Source of the DNA: Rhodospirillales bacterium
GTDB lineage: Bacteria > Pseudomonadota > Alphaproteobacteria > Micavibrionales > Micavibrionaceae
Reading direction: 5' to 3'
NCBI GenBank assembly: GCA_023898765.1
Contig: CP060238.1
Location: 310,001-374,000 of the forward strand
Length of the DNA: 64,000 bases
Shown here: piece after piece, positions 45,010-53,244 of the stretch
How positions within the stretch are numbered: position 1 is the stretch's first letter
Layout of the letters: each line of letters starts with the position of its first letter
Position numbers and translations under genes: made by a program
Notes under the pieces: generated by a model
The model's input: only the letters and a program-made list of their open reading frames with translations
What the model was told of the DNA's origin: nothing
Database searches by the model: none

Positions 45010-46428
45010 TTGATTCGCCGATACCGCCAAACCAAAATTGTCGCCACTCTTGGCCCCTCTTCCAGCGAAGAGCCCATGATTCGGAAGCTTCTGGAAACGG
45101 GCGTCGATGTCTTCCGGCTCAATTTTTCGCACGGAACGCATGACGATCATAGAGCCCGCCTGCAAACGATTCGCGCGCTTCAGAAAGAATATGACCGCCC
45201 GATCGGTATCCTGGCGGATCTTCAAGGGCCTAAATTTCGCATCGGCCAGTTTAAAAACGGCGCGATCGACCTGCATGAAGGCATGAAACTCCGCTTTGAC
45301 CTCGACCCGGCTCTGGGCGATGAAACACGCGTTTGCCTGCCGCATGCGGAAGTGCTGCGTGCCCTGAACGAGGAGTCGGAAATCCTGCTGGATGATGGAA
45401 AGGTGCGCGTGCGCGTCCTCCAAAAAAGCGATGGCGCGCTGGACGTGGAGGTTCTCGCAGGAATAAAGCTTTCGAACAATAAAGGCTTTAACGTGCCCGG
45501 TGTCGTTCTGCCGGTTTCAGCCCTGACGGAAAAAGACCGGCTGGACCTGACCGCCGCGCTGGATATGGGCGCAGACTGGATTGCCCAAAGTTTTGTGCAG
45601 CGGGCGGAAGACGTGGCGGAAACAAAAAAACTTATTCAGGGCCGCGCCGCCCTGATGGCGAAAATCGAAAAACCCAGCGCCGTAAAACACCTGGATGAAA
45701 TCCTGGACCATGTCGACGGGATTATGCTGGCGCGGGGCGATCTGGGTGTGGAAATGCCGCCGGAAGACGTTCCCGCGTTGCAAAAACGGATTGTCCGGCA
45801 AGTGCGGACCGTGGGAAAGCCCGTGATTGTCGCCACGCAAATGCTCGAATCCATGATTGAAAATCCCCGGCCGACCCGCGCGGAAGCCTCCGATGTCGCC
45901 ACAGCGGTTTACGACGGGACCGACGCGGTCATGCTTTCGGCGGAAACGGCCTCCGGACATTATCCGGTAGAAGCCGTGTCCATGATGGACCGCATCTGCC
46001 AACGCACGGAAGCCGATCCGGCCTATCGCGAAATCATAGAAAGCAATCAGCCCAAAACCGAAAACGACGCATCCGACGCCATCACCGTCGCCGCGACTTA
46101 TGTCGCCAGAGACACCCATGCCGCCGCGATTGTGAATTACACCTCTTCCGGCTCCACAACGCTTCGAACGGTCCGGCAAAGACCCGATATCCCGATTTTG
46201 TGCCTGACGCAGAATATATCGACCGCCTGCCGCCTGATGCTGTCTTACGGCGTCCGGACCTTTCATGTGACCGACGTCAGCAGCTTCGCCGAAACGGTCA
46301 AAAAGGCCACCAAACTCGTGAAAGAAAAAGGCTACGCCCAGAAAGGCGAACGCATCGTCCTGACCGCCGGCGTTCCCTTCGGCACGCCGGGCAGCACGAA
46401 CGTCCTCAGAGTGGCCTGGGTGGAATAA
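45010..46428 (+). CDS. pyk: Pyruvate kinase
   Basis: Glycolytic enzyme making ATP and pyruvate from phosphoenolpyruvate. The start is a TTG (MIRRYRQTKIVATLGPSS) with GGAAGGA about 8 bases upstream. The family signature MAKIEKPSAVKHLDEI holds the catalytic lysine, and IMLARGDLGVEMP the metal-binding Asp. The C-terminal allosteric domain ends VAWVE. At 472 residues it is normal. It is convergent with a BTLCP protease gene, with only 3 bases between the stops. Confidence 0.97.
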   Translation: MIRRYRQTKIVATLGPSSSEEPMIRKLLETGVDVFRLNFSHGTHDDHRARLQTIRALQKEYDRPIGILADLQGPKFRIGQFKNGAIDLHEGMKLRFDLDPALGDETRVCLPHAEVLRALNEESEILLDDGKVRVRVLQKSDGALDVEVLAGIKLSNNKGFNVPGVVLPVSALTEKDRLDLTAALDMGADWIAQSFVQRAEDVAETKKLIQGRAALMAKIEKPSAVKHLDEILDHVDGIMLARGDLGVEMPPEDVPALQKRIVRQVRTVGKPVIVATQMLESMIENPRPTRAEASDVATAVYDGTDAVMLSAETASGHYPVEAVSMMDRICQRTEADPAYREIIESNQPKTENDASDAITVAATYVARDTHAAAIVNYTSSGSTTLRTVRQRPDIPILCLTQNISTACRLMLSYGVRTFHVTDVSSFAETVKKATKLVKEKGYAQKGERIVLTAGVPFGTPGSTNVLRVAWVE

Positions 46429-46431
46429 AGG

Positions 46432-47160
46432 CTACCGGTTCCCGGCCAGAACAGATTCTCCGTCATTTCCGCGCATCGTGCGAACCATGAGCGGACTGTC
46501 GTAGGTCCAGACAGTCTCTTCATTAAAGGCGAAATGCGGTTTATAGCGTCTGGCGAACTCGCGGCGGTCCACGGTGTCTTCGCGGTTATCCAGAATCAGT
46601 TCGTCCCCTTCAAAATTGATGACAAGAAACGCATGGTCCGTGCCGCTATAGATATCGTAGACCATCGCAATGCGCATCGCTTCGGGCGAAACGCCAAGCT
46701 GTTTGAGGGTCAGATATTTGGCAATCGCAAAATCCTCGCAATCGCCTGAAAAATCGAGAAACTCAACCATCGTCGCCCAGTGGTCTTTCTTGCCGTACAC
46801 CCAGTTGTCCTGACGGTAGGGCAAGAGATTGAACCAGTTATTCACCGCCAGAATCCGGTCTTTTTCGGGTACGTTCTGCAACGTTGTGATAAATTTTTGC
46901 CAGACGGCAATGCGCAGCGAAGGACATTCCTGCGGCGCCTTTTGACATTGGAGATAAAAGTCCTCTTCCTGTGCGGCCTGATCCAGAATGCGTTTCCACT
47001 GCGGCAACGCGCCGGCGCTCTCGTGCCTGCCGATCGGCGCGGGAAAGAAAGAGGCCCCCCGATCCGCCGCGAAGGCCGGCAAGCAGCATATCAGCCAGAA
47101 CAGGCCGGCCAAAAACAACAGGCGCATAAACCCCGAAGAGAAAATATAAGCAGGAGCCAT
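46432..47160 (-). CDS. Transglutaminase-like cysteine peptidase (BTLCP/LapG family)
   Basis: Periplasmic cysteine protease of the bacterial transglutaminase-like family that includes LapG, which trims surface adhesins. The catalytic triad is visible as Cys in FSGDCEDFAIAKY, His in GTDHAFLV and Asp in LILDNR. A signal peptide ending in LPAFA precedes the mature domain (MRLLFLAG... after a short N-terminal extension). Start is uncertain among ATG 47160, GTG 47169 and ATG 47127. It lies 125 bases downstream of a second BTLCP gene fused to a MshEN-like domain, so both may be in one operon. Confidence 0.88.
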   Translation of the reverse strand: MAPAYIFSSGFMRLLFLAGLFWLICCLPAFAADRGASFFPAPIGRHESAGALPQWKRILDQAAQEEDFYLQCQKAPQECPSLRIAVWQKFITTLQNVPEKDRILAVNNWFNLLPYRQDNWVYGKKDHWATMVEFLDFSGDCEDFAIAKYLTLKQLGVSPEAMRIAMVYDIYSGTDHAFLVINFEGDELILDNREDTVDRREFARRYKPHFAFNEETVWTYDSPLMVRTMRGNDGESVLAGNR

Positions 47161-47285
47161 TATACTCACTTACAAACAAACGGTAAAATATTTACGTAAG
47201 TGAAGGCTACGGATGCATCATGGACGAGTCAAGATGAGGGCAAAATCTGTCCTCATCAAATTAAGACGTCAGGTCTCTTGGAATT

Positions 47286-48245
47286 CTATTGCGCGGCGGA
47301 AGCAACAACCGTTACGTTTCCACGCGGCTTGGTGTGGAGCCACCAGGCTTCGCGATTGATCGAAAAGATCGGCTTGTAATGCGACACCCGATCCGCACGG
47401 GGAGTCGTTTTCATCTGGTTGTCCAGAATAACCGGACCGCCATCCGTGTAGACGATCAAAATGGCGTGCGGCACATTCTTCTGAAGGTCCTGAACAATCG
47501 CAATCCGCAGACGGCTTTCAGGAACGCCCAGCATCCGCAGCGCCGTATATTTGGCGATAGCAAAGTCTTCGCAATCCCCGCCACGGGTGAAAAATTCGAC
47601 CGGCGTCGCCCAGTAATCATTCTTCCCGTAATTTTTAGAATCGCCAACATAACGAACCTTATTGACCATCGTATTGACCTGCTCCGCCATTTTATTCAAA
47701 GGAAGACCCTTCAGACCTTCCAGCTGTGCGCGAAAATCCGCCATTACTTTTTGACCGTGGGACTGGCTGAGCGCCGCATCAAAACGCGTAAACATGCCCG
47801 TCCATTTTGTGAAAGCCTTCAGGGAACTCGACCGCTTTTCCGTCGAGCCGAAAATCTGGGGGTGATAACTCACCTGCTGGATGGCATTCGTCTCCAGCGC
47901 AATGCGGGAGGGAACATCCTTGATCGTGCTGGCGCGGGCGGATTTCGCAATCCCCATACTGGACAGCGCCAGAAACGCCGTAATGGACGTTGTCATAAAA
48001 CGCAGGGCAAACTGCTCCACAAGGGTCTGGCGCAACGCCGCCTTATCAACAAAATGCTCTTCAACAAGGACGCGGCCAAGCTTGCGGCCGGACGTCTTGC
48101 TTATTTGCAGGGCATGGCGCAGATCATGCGGAGACAGACGCCCATCGAGAACAAGAAGCTCCCCAAGCTTGTTTCGATGCAGCCTGGTCTTCAATCCCGA
48201 AAGTATTCCGCGATGAATCTTTTGCTGTTCGGTGTTTTGCCCCAT
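47286..48245 (-). CDS. MshEN-like domain fused to transglutaminase-like cysteine peptidase
   Basis: A 319-residue protein in two parts. Residues about 25-80 match the MshEN/GspE N-terminal pattern (KLGELLVLDGRLSPHDLRHAL, then GRKLGRVLVEEHFV), a module known to bind cyclic di-GMP in MshE-type ATPases. A hydrophobic segment near residues 83-100 (SITAFLALSSMGI) follows, then a BTLCP domain with Cys in RGGDCEDFAIAKY, His in VPHAILIV and Asp in VILDNQ. If the helix spans the membrane, the first domain is cytoplasmic and the protease periplasmic. GGAGG lies 5 bases before the ATG. Confidence 0.82.
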   Translation of the reverse strand: MGQNTEQQKIHRGILSGLKTRLHRNKLGELLVLDGRLSPHDLRHALQISKTSGRKLGRVLVEEHFVDKAALRQTLVEQFALRFMTTSITAFLALSSMGIAKSARASTIKDVPSRIALETNAIQQVSYHPQIFGSTEKRSSSLKAFTKWTGMFTRFDAALSQSHGQKVMADFRAQLEGLKGLPLNKMAEQVNTMVNKVRYVGDSKNYGKNDYWATPVEFFTRGGDCEDFAIAKYTALRMLGVPESRLRIAIVQDLQKNVPHAILIVYTDGGPVILDNQMKTTPRADRVSHYKPIFSINREAWWLHTKPRGNVTVVASAAQ

Positions 48246-48403
48246 TGTCGCCTCCGCCACCTTATTTATTTGCCGTAACTATATTATTATGGCGCGAAAT
48301 GATTGACGAAATCCTAACAAACGGGCAAAAAGCGGAGATATTTATGGTTAAAAAAGAATGAAAAACGTTTAATTAAAGAGCTCAAAAAAGACAGGAAAAA
48401 CAC

Positions 48404-49963
48404 GTGAGTACAAATGATCTCAGCGCAATTGTGAAAAAAATGGCCGGCACGCGCGTTCTGGTGATCGGCGATATCATGCTCGACAGCTTCGTTTACGGGG
48501 AAGTTTCGCGGATATCGCCCGAAAGTCCGGTGCCGGTTTTATCCATTTCACACGATAATAAAATGCTGGGCGGCGCGGGAAACGTCCTGTCCAACCTTTC
48601 AGGGCTGGGAGTCCGCAGCAAGGTGATTTCCGTCATCGGTGCGGACGAAAACGGAAAGGTGCTGCGCGGGATCGCCGAAACGCTGGGTGCGGACGCAAGC
48701 GGCCTGATCGAGGACGATTCGCGGCCAACGACGCTGAAAACCCGTTACCTCTCCCGCAACCACCAGCTGCTGCGGACGGATTTTGAAAACACGCACGAGG
48801 TGTCTGAAGAAATATCAAACAGAATTCTTCAGGAGGCTGAAACCGCGATCGCCAATGGCATCGGGGCGATCGTGCTGTCCGATTACGGCAAGGGCGTCCT
48901 CACAAAAAATATTATTTCCGGGATTATCCGACGGGCAAACACCAAAAACATACCCGTCCTGGTCGATCCGAAAGGAAATGACTACGGTTGTTATAAAGAC
49001 GCCGATGTCGTCACGCCCAATCGCAGGGAACTTTCCGAAGCCACAGGCGGAATGCCGGTCAAAGAAGACAGCGATATCGTAAAGGCCGCCGAGCAGCTCA
49101 TGACCCGAAACGGTATTAAAGCGGTCGTTGCAACGCGCAGCGAAGACGGCATGAGCATTGTTCGCGCCCGCAAAGAGGGGGGCTTCGAACAGCCCGTCCA
49201 TCTCAAGACGGAAAGCCTGGAGGTTTTCGATGTCTCCGGCGCAGGAGACACGGTCATCGCCACAATCGCCGCCGGACTGGCTACAGGGGCCAGCCTGGTC
49301 GAGGCGGCGGCGCTGGCCAACGTCGCGGGCGGCATCGTGGTCAGTAAAATCGGCACGGCCGCCATTCGCGCGGCGGAACTGATCAAGGCCCAAAACACCA
49401 AAGAATATGCGCTGCAAACAGGGCCGGTGGGCGACATTTCCACCATTGACCGCGCGCGTCAGGCGCGCGTTTTGCCTTTGGAAGACGCCGTGGAGCAAGT
49501 CCAGAAATGGCGGGCGCGGGGCCTGCGGATCGGATTTACAAACGGCTGCTTCGATATTTTACACGCCGGCCATGTCGGATATCTCAATCAGGCGCGGAAT
49601 AAATGCGACCGGCTGGTTGTCGGTTTAAACCATGACGCATCCATCCGTATTCTGAAAGGACCGGACCGCCCCGTGAACGGTCAGGACGCCCGCGCCAGCG
49701 TTCTGGGCGCGCTGGGATCCGTGGATATGGTGGTTTTTTTCGGCGCGGAAGAAAAGAGTGAGGACAACACGCCCTGCGCTCTGGTATCAAGCCTCAGACC
49801 TGATATCTTTTTCAAGGGGGGGGATTACGAGATAGAAGACCTGCCCGAGGCAAAGATTGTCCGGTCTTATGGCGGGGACGTGCGGATCATGACGCTCTAT
49901 GAGGGGTTTAGTACAACGTCCACGATTGAAAAAATGACAGACAAAAAGGATAAGGTGGCCTGA
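48404..49963 (+). CDS. hldE: Bifunctional heptose 7-phosphate kinase / heptose 1-phosphate adenylyltransferase
   Basis: Makes ADP-heptose for the lipopolysaccharide inner core. An N-terminal PfkB-type kinase (LGGAGNVLSNLSGLG, DVSGAGDTV) is joined to a C-terminal nucleotidyltransferase (TNGCFDILHAGHVGYL). Length is 519 residues. The start is a GTG with AGGA 8 bases upstream. The stop overlaps the start of an acetyltransferase gene (TGATG). Its presence points to a heptose-containing core, so the cell has a Gram-negative outer membrane with core LPS. Confidence 0.96.
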   Translation: MSTNDLSAIVKKMAGTRVLVIGDIMLDSFVYGEVSRISPESPVPVLSISHDNKMLGGAGNVLSNLSGLGVRSKVISVIGADENGKVLRGIAETLGADASGLIEDDSRPTTLKTRYLSRNHQLLRTDFENTHEVSEEISNRILQEAETAIANGIGAIVLSDYGKGVLTKNIISGIIRRANTKNIPVLVDPKGNDYGCYKDADVVTPNRRELSEATGGMPVKEDSDIVKAAEQLMTRNGIKAVVATRSEDGMSIVRARKEGGFEQPVHLKTESLEVFDVSGAGDTVIATIAAGLATGASLVEAAALANVAGGIVVSKIGTAAIRAAELIKAQNTKEYALQTGPVGDISTIDRARQARVLPLEDAVEQVQKWRARGLRIGFTNGCFDILHAGHVGYLNQARNKCDRLVVGLNHDASIRILKGPDRPVNGQDARASVLGALGSVDMVVFFGAEEKSEDNTPCALVSSLRPDIFFKGGDYEIEDLPEAKIVRSYGGDVRIMTLYEGFSTTSTIEKMTDKKDKVA

Positions 49964-50496
49964 TGGTTTTAAGCGGATTGCCGGACGAATTTGAACAACA
50001 AAAATATGCCTTCCAGAAAGTGGATGCGAGCGCAGCCAAACTTATCCGTTACTGGCTGAAAGAACCGCATGTCGAGGACTGGTGGACTCCCTCCGAGGAA
50101 GCCATGCAAATTATGGAGCAGGCAACGGACAATCCGGATTCAAAGGTCGTGCGGTATATCGCCTCCCATAACGGCCGGGATTTCGCCTATATCCAGTGTT
50201 ACGACCTGGCGGAAAAACCGGACATCTGGGAAAACAACCCGCAGCCGGAAGGCACCTTCGGGATCGACCAGTTTATCGGCGATCCGCAGATGATCGGATT
50301 CGGCCACGGCACCAATTTCATCAAATCCTTTATCGAAGAGCTGAAAAAGCAGCCCGAAGTCAAAAAAATTATTGTCGACCCCGCGCCGGACAACTCTCCG
50401 GCCATTAAATGTTTCGGCCAGGTAGGCTTCCGCACCGAAAAGGAAATCGAAACCCCGAACGGGCCGGCCCTTTTGATGAGCATCATAAACGAATAG
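49963..50496 (+). CDS. GNAT acetyltransferase related to aminoglycoside 6'-N-acetyltransferases
   Basis: A 177-residue GNAT protein whose motifs follow the AAC(6')-Ib-like branch: EDWWTPSEEA near the N-terminus, IQCYDLAE, the GTFGIDQFIGDPQMIGFGHGT coenzyme-A region and DPAPDNSPAIKCFGQVGF. It is coupled to hldE by a TGATG overlap, which favours a housekeeping role, for instance in envelope modification, over acquired resistance. Drug acetylation is possible but not shown by sequence. The downstream DNA enters the toxin island. Confidence 0.82.
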   Translation: MVLSGLPDEFEQQKYAFQKVDASAAKLIRYWLKEPHVEDWWTPSEEAMQIMEQATDNPDSKVVRYIASHNGRDFAYIQCYDLAEKPDIWENNPQPEGTFGIDQFIGDPQMIGFGHGTNFIKSFIEELKKQPEVKKIIVDPAPDNSPAIKCFGQVGFRTEKEIETPNGPALLMSIINE

Positions 50497-50540
50497 TTTT
50501 CTTTTGTTATGCCGGTTTAACACAAGGCAGGAATGATGAA

Positions 50541-50741
50541 ATGACGGGTAAAAAGAAATCTTTGCGAAAAGCTTACATGCAGGCACGTCTTTTAGGTTTG
50601 GAGGAAGATAGGGAAAGAACGGAGTCTTTTGTTCGCCGTTATATGCGTTCAGCAAGTTTCGATCTGAAGCCCCGTTCAAAAGAAGCCCCCCGCGGAGAAC
50701 GGGGCAAACGCTTTAAACCTTCACCTTTCAGCCAAACCTGA
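50541..50741 (+). CDS. Possible small basic protein at the edge of the toxin island
   Basis: A 66-codon frame beginning MTGKKKSLRKAY, rich in Arg and Lys, with a helical first half. Two other ATGs lie just before it in another frame and the ribosome-binding site is weak (GGCAGGA further out). It could be a remnant or an immunity-type gene facing the decayed toxin tip on the other strand, or no gene. No family recognised. Confidence 0.35.
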   Translation: MTGKKKSLRKAYMQARLLGLEEDRERTESFVRRYMRSASFDLKPRSKEAPRGERGKRFKPSPFSQT

Positions 50742-50847
50742 TCGGTCTACGCAAACCTTCTGGAATTTCCTGAAAGAGATTGAGTTTGAGACCTTTAAAA
50801 TCCGCCCGGCAGCAGCGGTTGAATTCTTCGCCGGGTCGTCCGGCCGT
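50728..50847 (-). pseudogene. Decayed toxin C-terminal module (stub)
   Basis: On the minus strand the frame reads GEEFNRCCRADFKG and ends after 39 codons in IRFG. It begins with the same junction as the other modules (GEEFNCRCWAEP), but the NCRC motif is scrambled to NRCC and no toxin domain follows. An in-frame TAA lies directly upstream. This is the leftmost and most decayed of four modules in the island. Confidence 0.6.
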
Positions 50848-51156
50848 TTATAAGCTCAGCACACATCACATTGATAAAACAGGCATTTATGAATAGAATC
50901 CAGTGATGAAAAAATGCCTTTTCATTATTGGATTGCTTCTCATTGCTGTTGGGGTTTTTGAATTCCACCCGGCGGTGGAATACTCGCGTGCTGTCGTTCC
51001 AGAAGAAGTTTATGTCGGCAAAGACTGTGATTGTGGCTGCATCATGGGCAGCCGTCCCTGGTACAGCCGATTCAATTATTGGTTTTGGCTTTGGGTGATT
51101 GCTATACCCGTCATTGTTTTTTCCGTGAAGCCCTCAGCACCAAGATGGCAGCGTGC
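50819..51156. repeat. 338-bp direct repeat, copy 1
   Basis: Matches 52907-53244 with an offset of 2088 bases; I see a single mismatch (A at 50868, G at 52956). It spans the toxin-junction GAATTC region, the untranslated leader and the first 84 or so codons of the membrane-protein gene. Identity stops sharply at GCGTGC inside the coding region, after which the two genes are homologous but diverged. Confidence 0.9.
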
Positions 51157-51580
51157 CATAAGTACAGGGATTTGTATTGGTATCGGTTATGGCTTAACCC
51201 TTTTGGCCTTGGATCTTAGTAGCGATATCCGAAATGGGCCTTTTTGGGTAGCAGATGATTATCCATGGCAAAAATCATGGGATGATCCTGGGGTTGATTG
51301 TGTAAGCTCCCAGATGGGCGCACGTGTTTTCACACTTCTTTTTGGATGGATTTATGCCGCGATATACACCGGATGGTGGGAAATGATCTGGTATCAATAT
51401 CTCAAGCGCAGAACCGGCTTGATAGATGAAAATTTCAAAAGAGATATTCTAACCAAGACCGTTGTTTTTATTTCCACTCTTGTGGCTAAACTGATCTTGT
51501 TTGTAGTGATTGCGCTTCCTTTCGCCGTTGCTGGTTACCACATTCTAGAATGGCTTGATCTGTTGGAGCCACTCAGATAA
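50906..51580 (+). CDS. Putative membrane immunity protein A of the toxin island
   Basis: A 224-residue polytopic protein with about four hydrophobic segments (near residues 4-19, 58-75, 87-103 and 188-210) and a Cys-rich loop (CDCGCIMG). Its first 84 or so residues are identical to protein B at 52994; beyond that it is homologous but different (shared FTLLFGWIYA and YTGWWE). It is convergent with the orphan toxin module at 51545 and overlaps it by 36 bases. That pairing, and the parallel divergence of the facing tips, is why I suggest an immunity role. A GTG at 50903 is an alternative start. Confidence 0.65.
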   Translation: MKKCLFIIGLLLIAVGVFEFHPAVEYSRAVVPEEVYVGKDCDCGCIMGSRPWYSRFNYWFWLWVIAIPVIVFSVKPSAPRWQRAISTGICIGIGYGLTLLALDLSSDIRNGPFWVADDYPWQKSWDDPGVDCVSSQMGARVFTLLFGWIYAAIYTGWWEMIWYQYLKRRTGLIDENFKRDILTKTVVFISTLVAKLILFVVIALPFAVAGYHILEWLDLLEPLR

Positions 51581-52300
51581 TTTCTCTTTTAGTTTTACCG
51601 AACCGGTCAATTTTGTTTCCCAGTTCCCTGTAATTGGATAAGCAGTTCCACCAAATTCTGTCCATTTGTAGTCTTCGAACTCTGGGTTTTTAGTCGAAGA
51701 GGTTCCAATGAGAGCTTCCCGAATATCTGCAATATCAGTCACCTCATCAAAATATTCATATTTTACGGTAGCCACAATAGATAAAATATTGCCGTCTTTA
51801 GTAACAACTCCTCGGGTAAGAGTTCTTATTGTTCCACCACCCAAAACCCAATGAACTTCACCCAGTCGGTCGTATGAATTTTCTGTGGTATATGTTAATG
51901 GTCCGGATTTAATTTCACGCATTTTATCGGCGACTTGTTCTTGAACATTTTTGAACATGACTTCACGAGCTTTGTCTATAATATCTCTCAGATAACCTAT
52001 TTGAGGTAAAGTGACACCTTGACCTCCGCCAGTATAAAAGTGCCACCCAAAATCAAACGTATCCCATTTATCGTGTGCATCATTGATGTCACTTATAACT
52101 TCCTGTCTCAATCCCTGGGCTTCATTCACGGGCTCCGCCCGGCAGCGGCAGTTGAATTCTTCACCGGGGTCGGGAGAGTCGGCCAGATCGCGCACCGCGC
52201 CGTTGAGGGCGGCATGGGAGTTGCGGACTTTAAGCGGGCGCAGAATGTAATCTTGCAATAGTCTCTGCAAAGTTCCGTATTTCCGATTGTCTCTTGCCAA
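51545..52300 (-). CDS. Orphan toxin C-terminal module 1 (MuF-tail junction, no N-terminal domain)
   Basis: The readable module starts near codon 25 with KVRNSHAALNGAV, then ADSPDPGEEFNCRCRAEPV, the phage MuF-type tail motif. The C-terminal domain of about 195 residues has HFYTGGGQGVTLPQIGYL, TYTTENSYD and YEYFDEVTDIADIRE, matching the tip of the intact gene at 53646. The peptidoglycan-binding domain of that gene is missing: the upstream codons of this frame run through the immunity-like gene at 52230 in another frame. I infer a silent cassette. The toxin activity is unknown. Confidence 0.7.
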   Translation of the reverse strand: MARDNRKYGTLQRLLQDYILRPLKVRNSHAALNGAVRDLADSPDPGEEFNCRCRAEPVNEAQGLRQEVISDINDAHDKWDTFDFGWHFYTGGGQGVTLPQIGYLRDIIDKAREVMFKNVQEQVADKMREIKSGPLTYTTENSYDRLGEVHWVLGGGTIRTLTRGVVTKDGNILSIVATVKYEYFDEVTDIADIREALIGTSSTKNPEFEDYKWTEFGGTAYPITGNWETKLTGSVKLKEKLSEWLQQIKPF

Positions 52301-52517
52301 GATCGGATTCTTCGAGATTAAAACTTTGTTTCCAAGCTTCCGTTACAATAGCAGCGATATTTTCCACCGTGGCTTCATCATGATCCAGTTCAGCAAATGC
52401 CCGGGCTAAAGCCTCGGCTTCGGAGTCATATTCATCTGCTGGTGCCCCTAGCGTAATATAGCCCTCGATATCAGCCTGTCTTAATAGAGATGCAATTGTC
52501 TGAGTAGTAATTTTCAT
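52230..52517 (-). CDS. Small acidic immunity-like protein
   Basis: A 95-residue acidic protein (MKITTQTIASLLRQADIEGYITLGAPADEYDSEA). The GAPADEYDSEAE pattern with a helical remainder resembles small immunity proteins of polymorphic toxin loci (DUF1871-like), but this is a pattern match by eye. GGAG lies 8 bases before the ATG. It starts 16 bases after the stop of the RNase-toxin-like module on the same strand, the normal toxin-then-immunity order. Its 3' end overlaps the orphan module 1 frame. Confidence 0.65.
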   Translation of the reverse strand: MKITTQTIASLLRQADIEGYITLGAPADEYDSEAEALARAFAELDHDEATVENIAAIVTEAWKQSFNLEESDLGKRQSEIRNFAETIARLHSAPA

Positions 52518-52533
52518 TTTTAGTTCTCCTACC

Positions 52534-52935
52534 TTAATTCCACCAAAGCGTAATAATTTTTCCTGAATTCCTGCCTTGCGTTTCTTCAACAACCGTTAAG
52601 CCGTTCGAGCCTTTATAAACATTCTGGGGCGTCCCATATTTTCCTGTCTTTGTTGTAACATTACCAGATTCTTTTGCTGTTCTAATGGCTTCTTCAATGT
52701 CTTTTTGCGAAGCGCTTCTTTGGTTTGAACGCAAAGCACCATGGTCTGTATAGTCGTCCTTTTTGCGCGAATGTTTAAGAATTCCTCTGAGAATTTTGAA
52801 AATTCGTCCCAGCCTGAGAGCTGGAATTAAAAATAGTTCTGGATAAACGGGTTTAATGGCGTCCGAATAAGCGTTTTCATCAATTGGCTCCGCCCAGCAG
52901 CGGCAGTTGAATTCTTCGCCGGGTCGTCCGGCCGT
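52534..52935 (-). pseudogene. Orphan toxin C-terminal module 2 (RNase-toxin-like tip, no start)
   Basis: An open frame of 133 codons without its own start; an in-frame TAA lies directly upstream at 52936. It opens with the junction GEEFNCRCWAEP, then a spacer (about 55 residues), then a compact domain with HGALRSNQRSASQKDIEEAI, KTGKYGTPQNVY and GLTVVEETQ...GKIITLWW. That layout (H, R, a helix, then a strand ending in IT) resembles BECR-fold ribonuclease toxins. It differs wholly from the tips of module 1 and the intact gene. An immunity-like gene follows. A TTG at 52734 could start only the tip. Confidence 0.62.
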
Positions 52936-53244
52936 TTATAAGCTCAGCACACATCGCATTGATAAAACAGGCATTTATGAATAGAATCCAGTGATGAAAA
53001 AATGCCTTTTCATTATTGGATTGCTTCTCATTGCTGTTGGGGTTTTTGAATTCCACCCGGCGGTGGAATACTCGCGTGCTGTCGTTCCAGAAGAAGTTTA
53101 TGTCGGCAAAGACTGTGATTGTGGCTGCATCATGGGCAGCCGTCCCTGGTACAGCCGATTCAATTATTGGTTTTGGCTTTGGGTGATTGCTATACCCGTC
53201 ATTGTTTTTTCCGTGAAGCCCTCAGCACCAAGATGGCAGCGTGC
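52907..53244. repeat. 338-bp direct repeat, copy 2
   Basis: Second copy of the repeat described at 50819-51156, carrying the junction GAATTC region and the 5' part of membrane-protein gene B. It is a plausible site for homologous recombination between the two toxin/immunity units. Confidence 0.9.
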
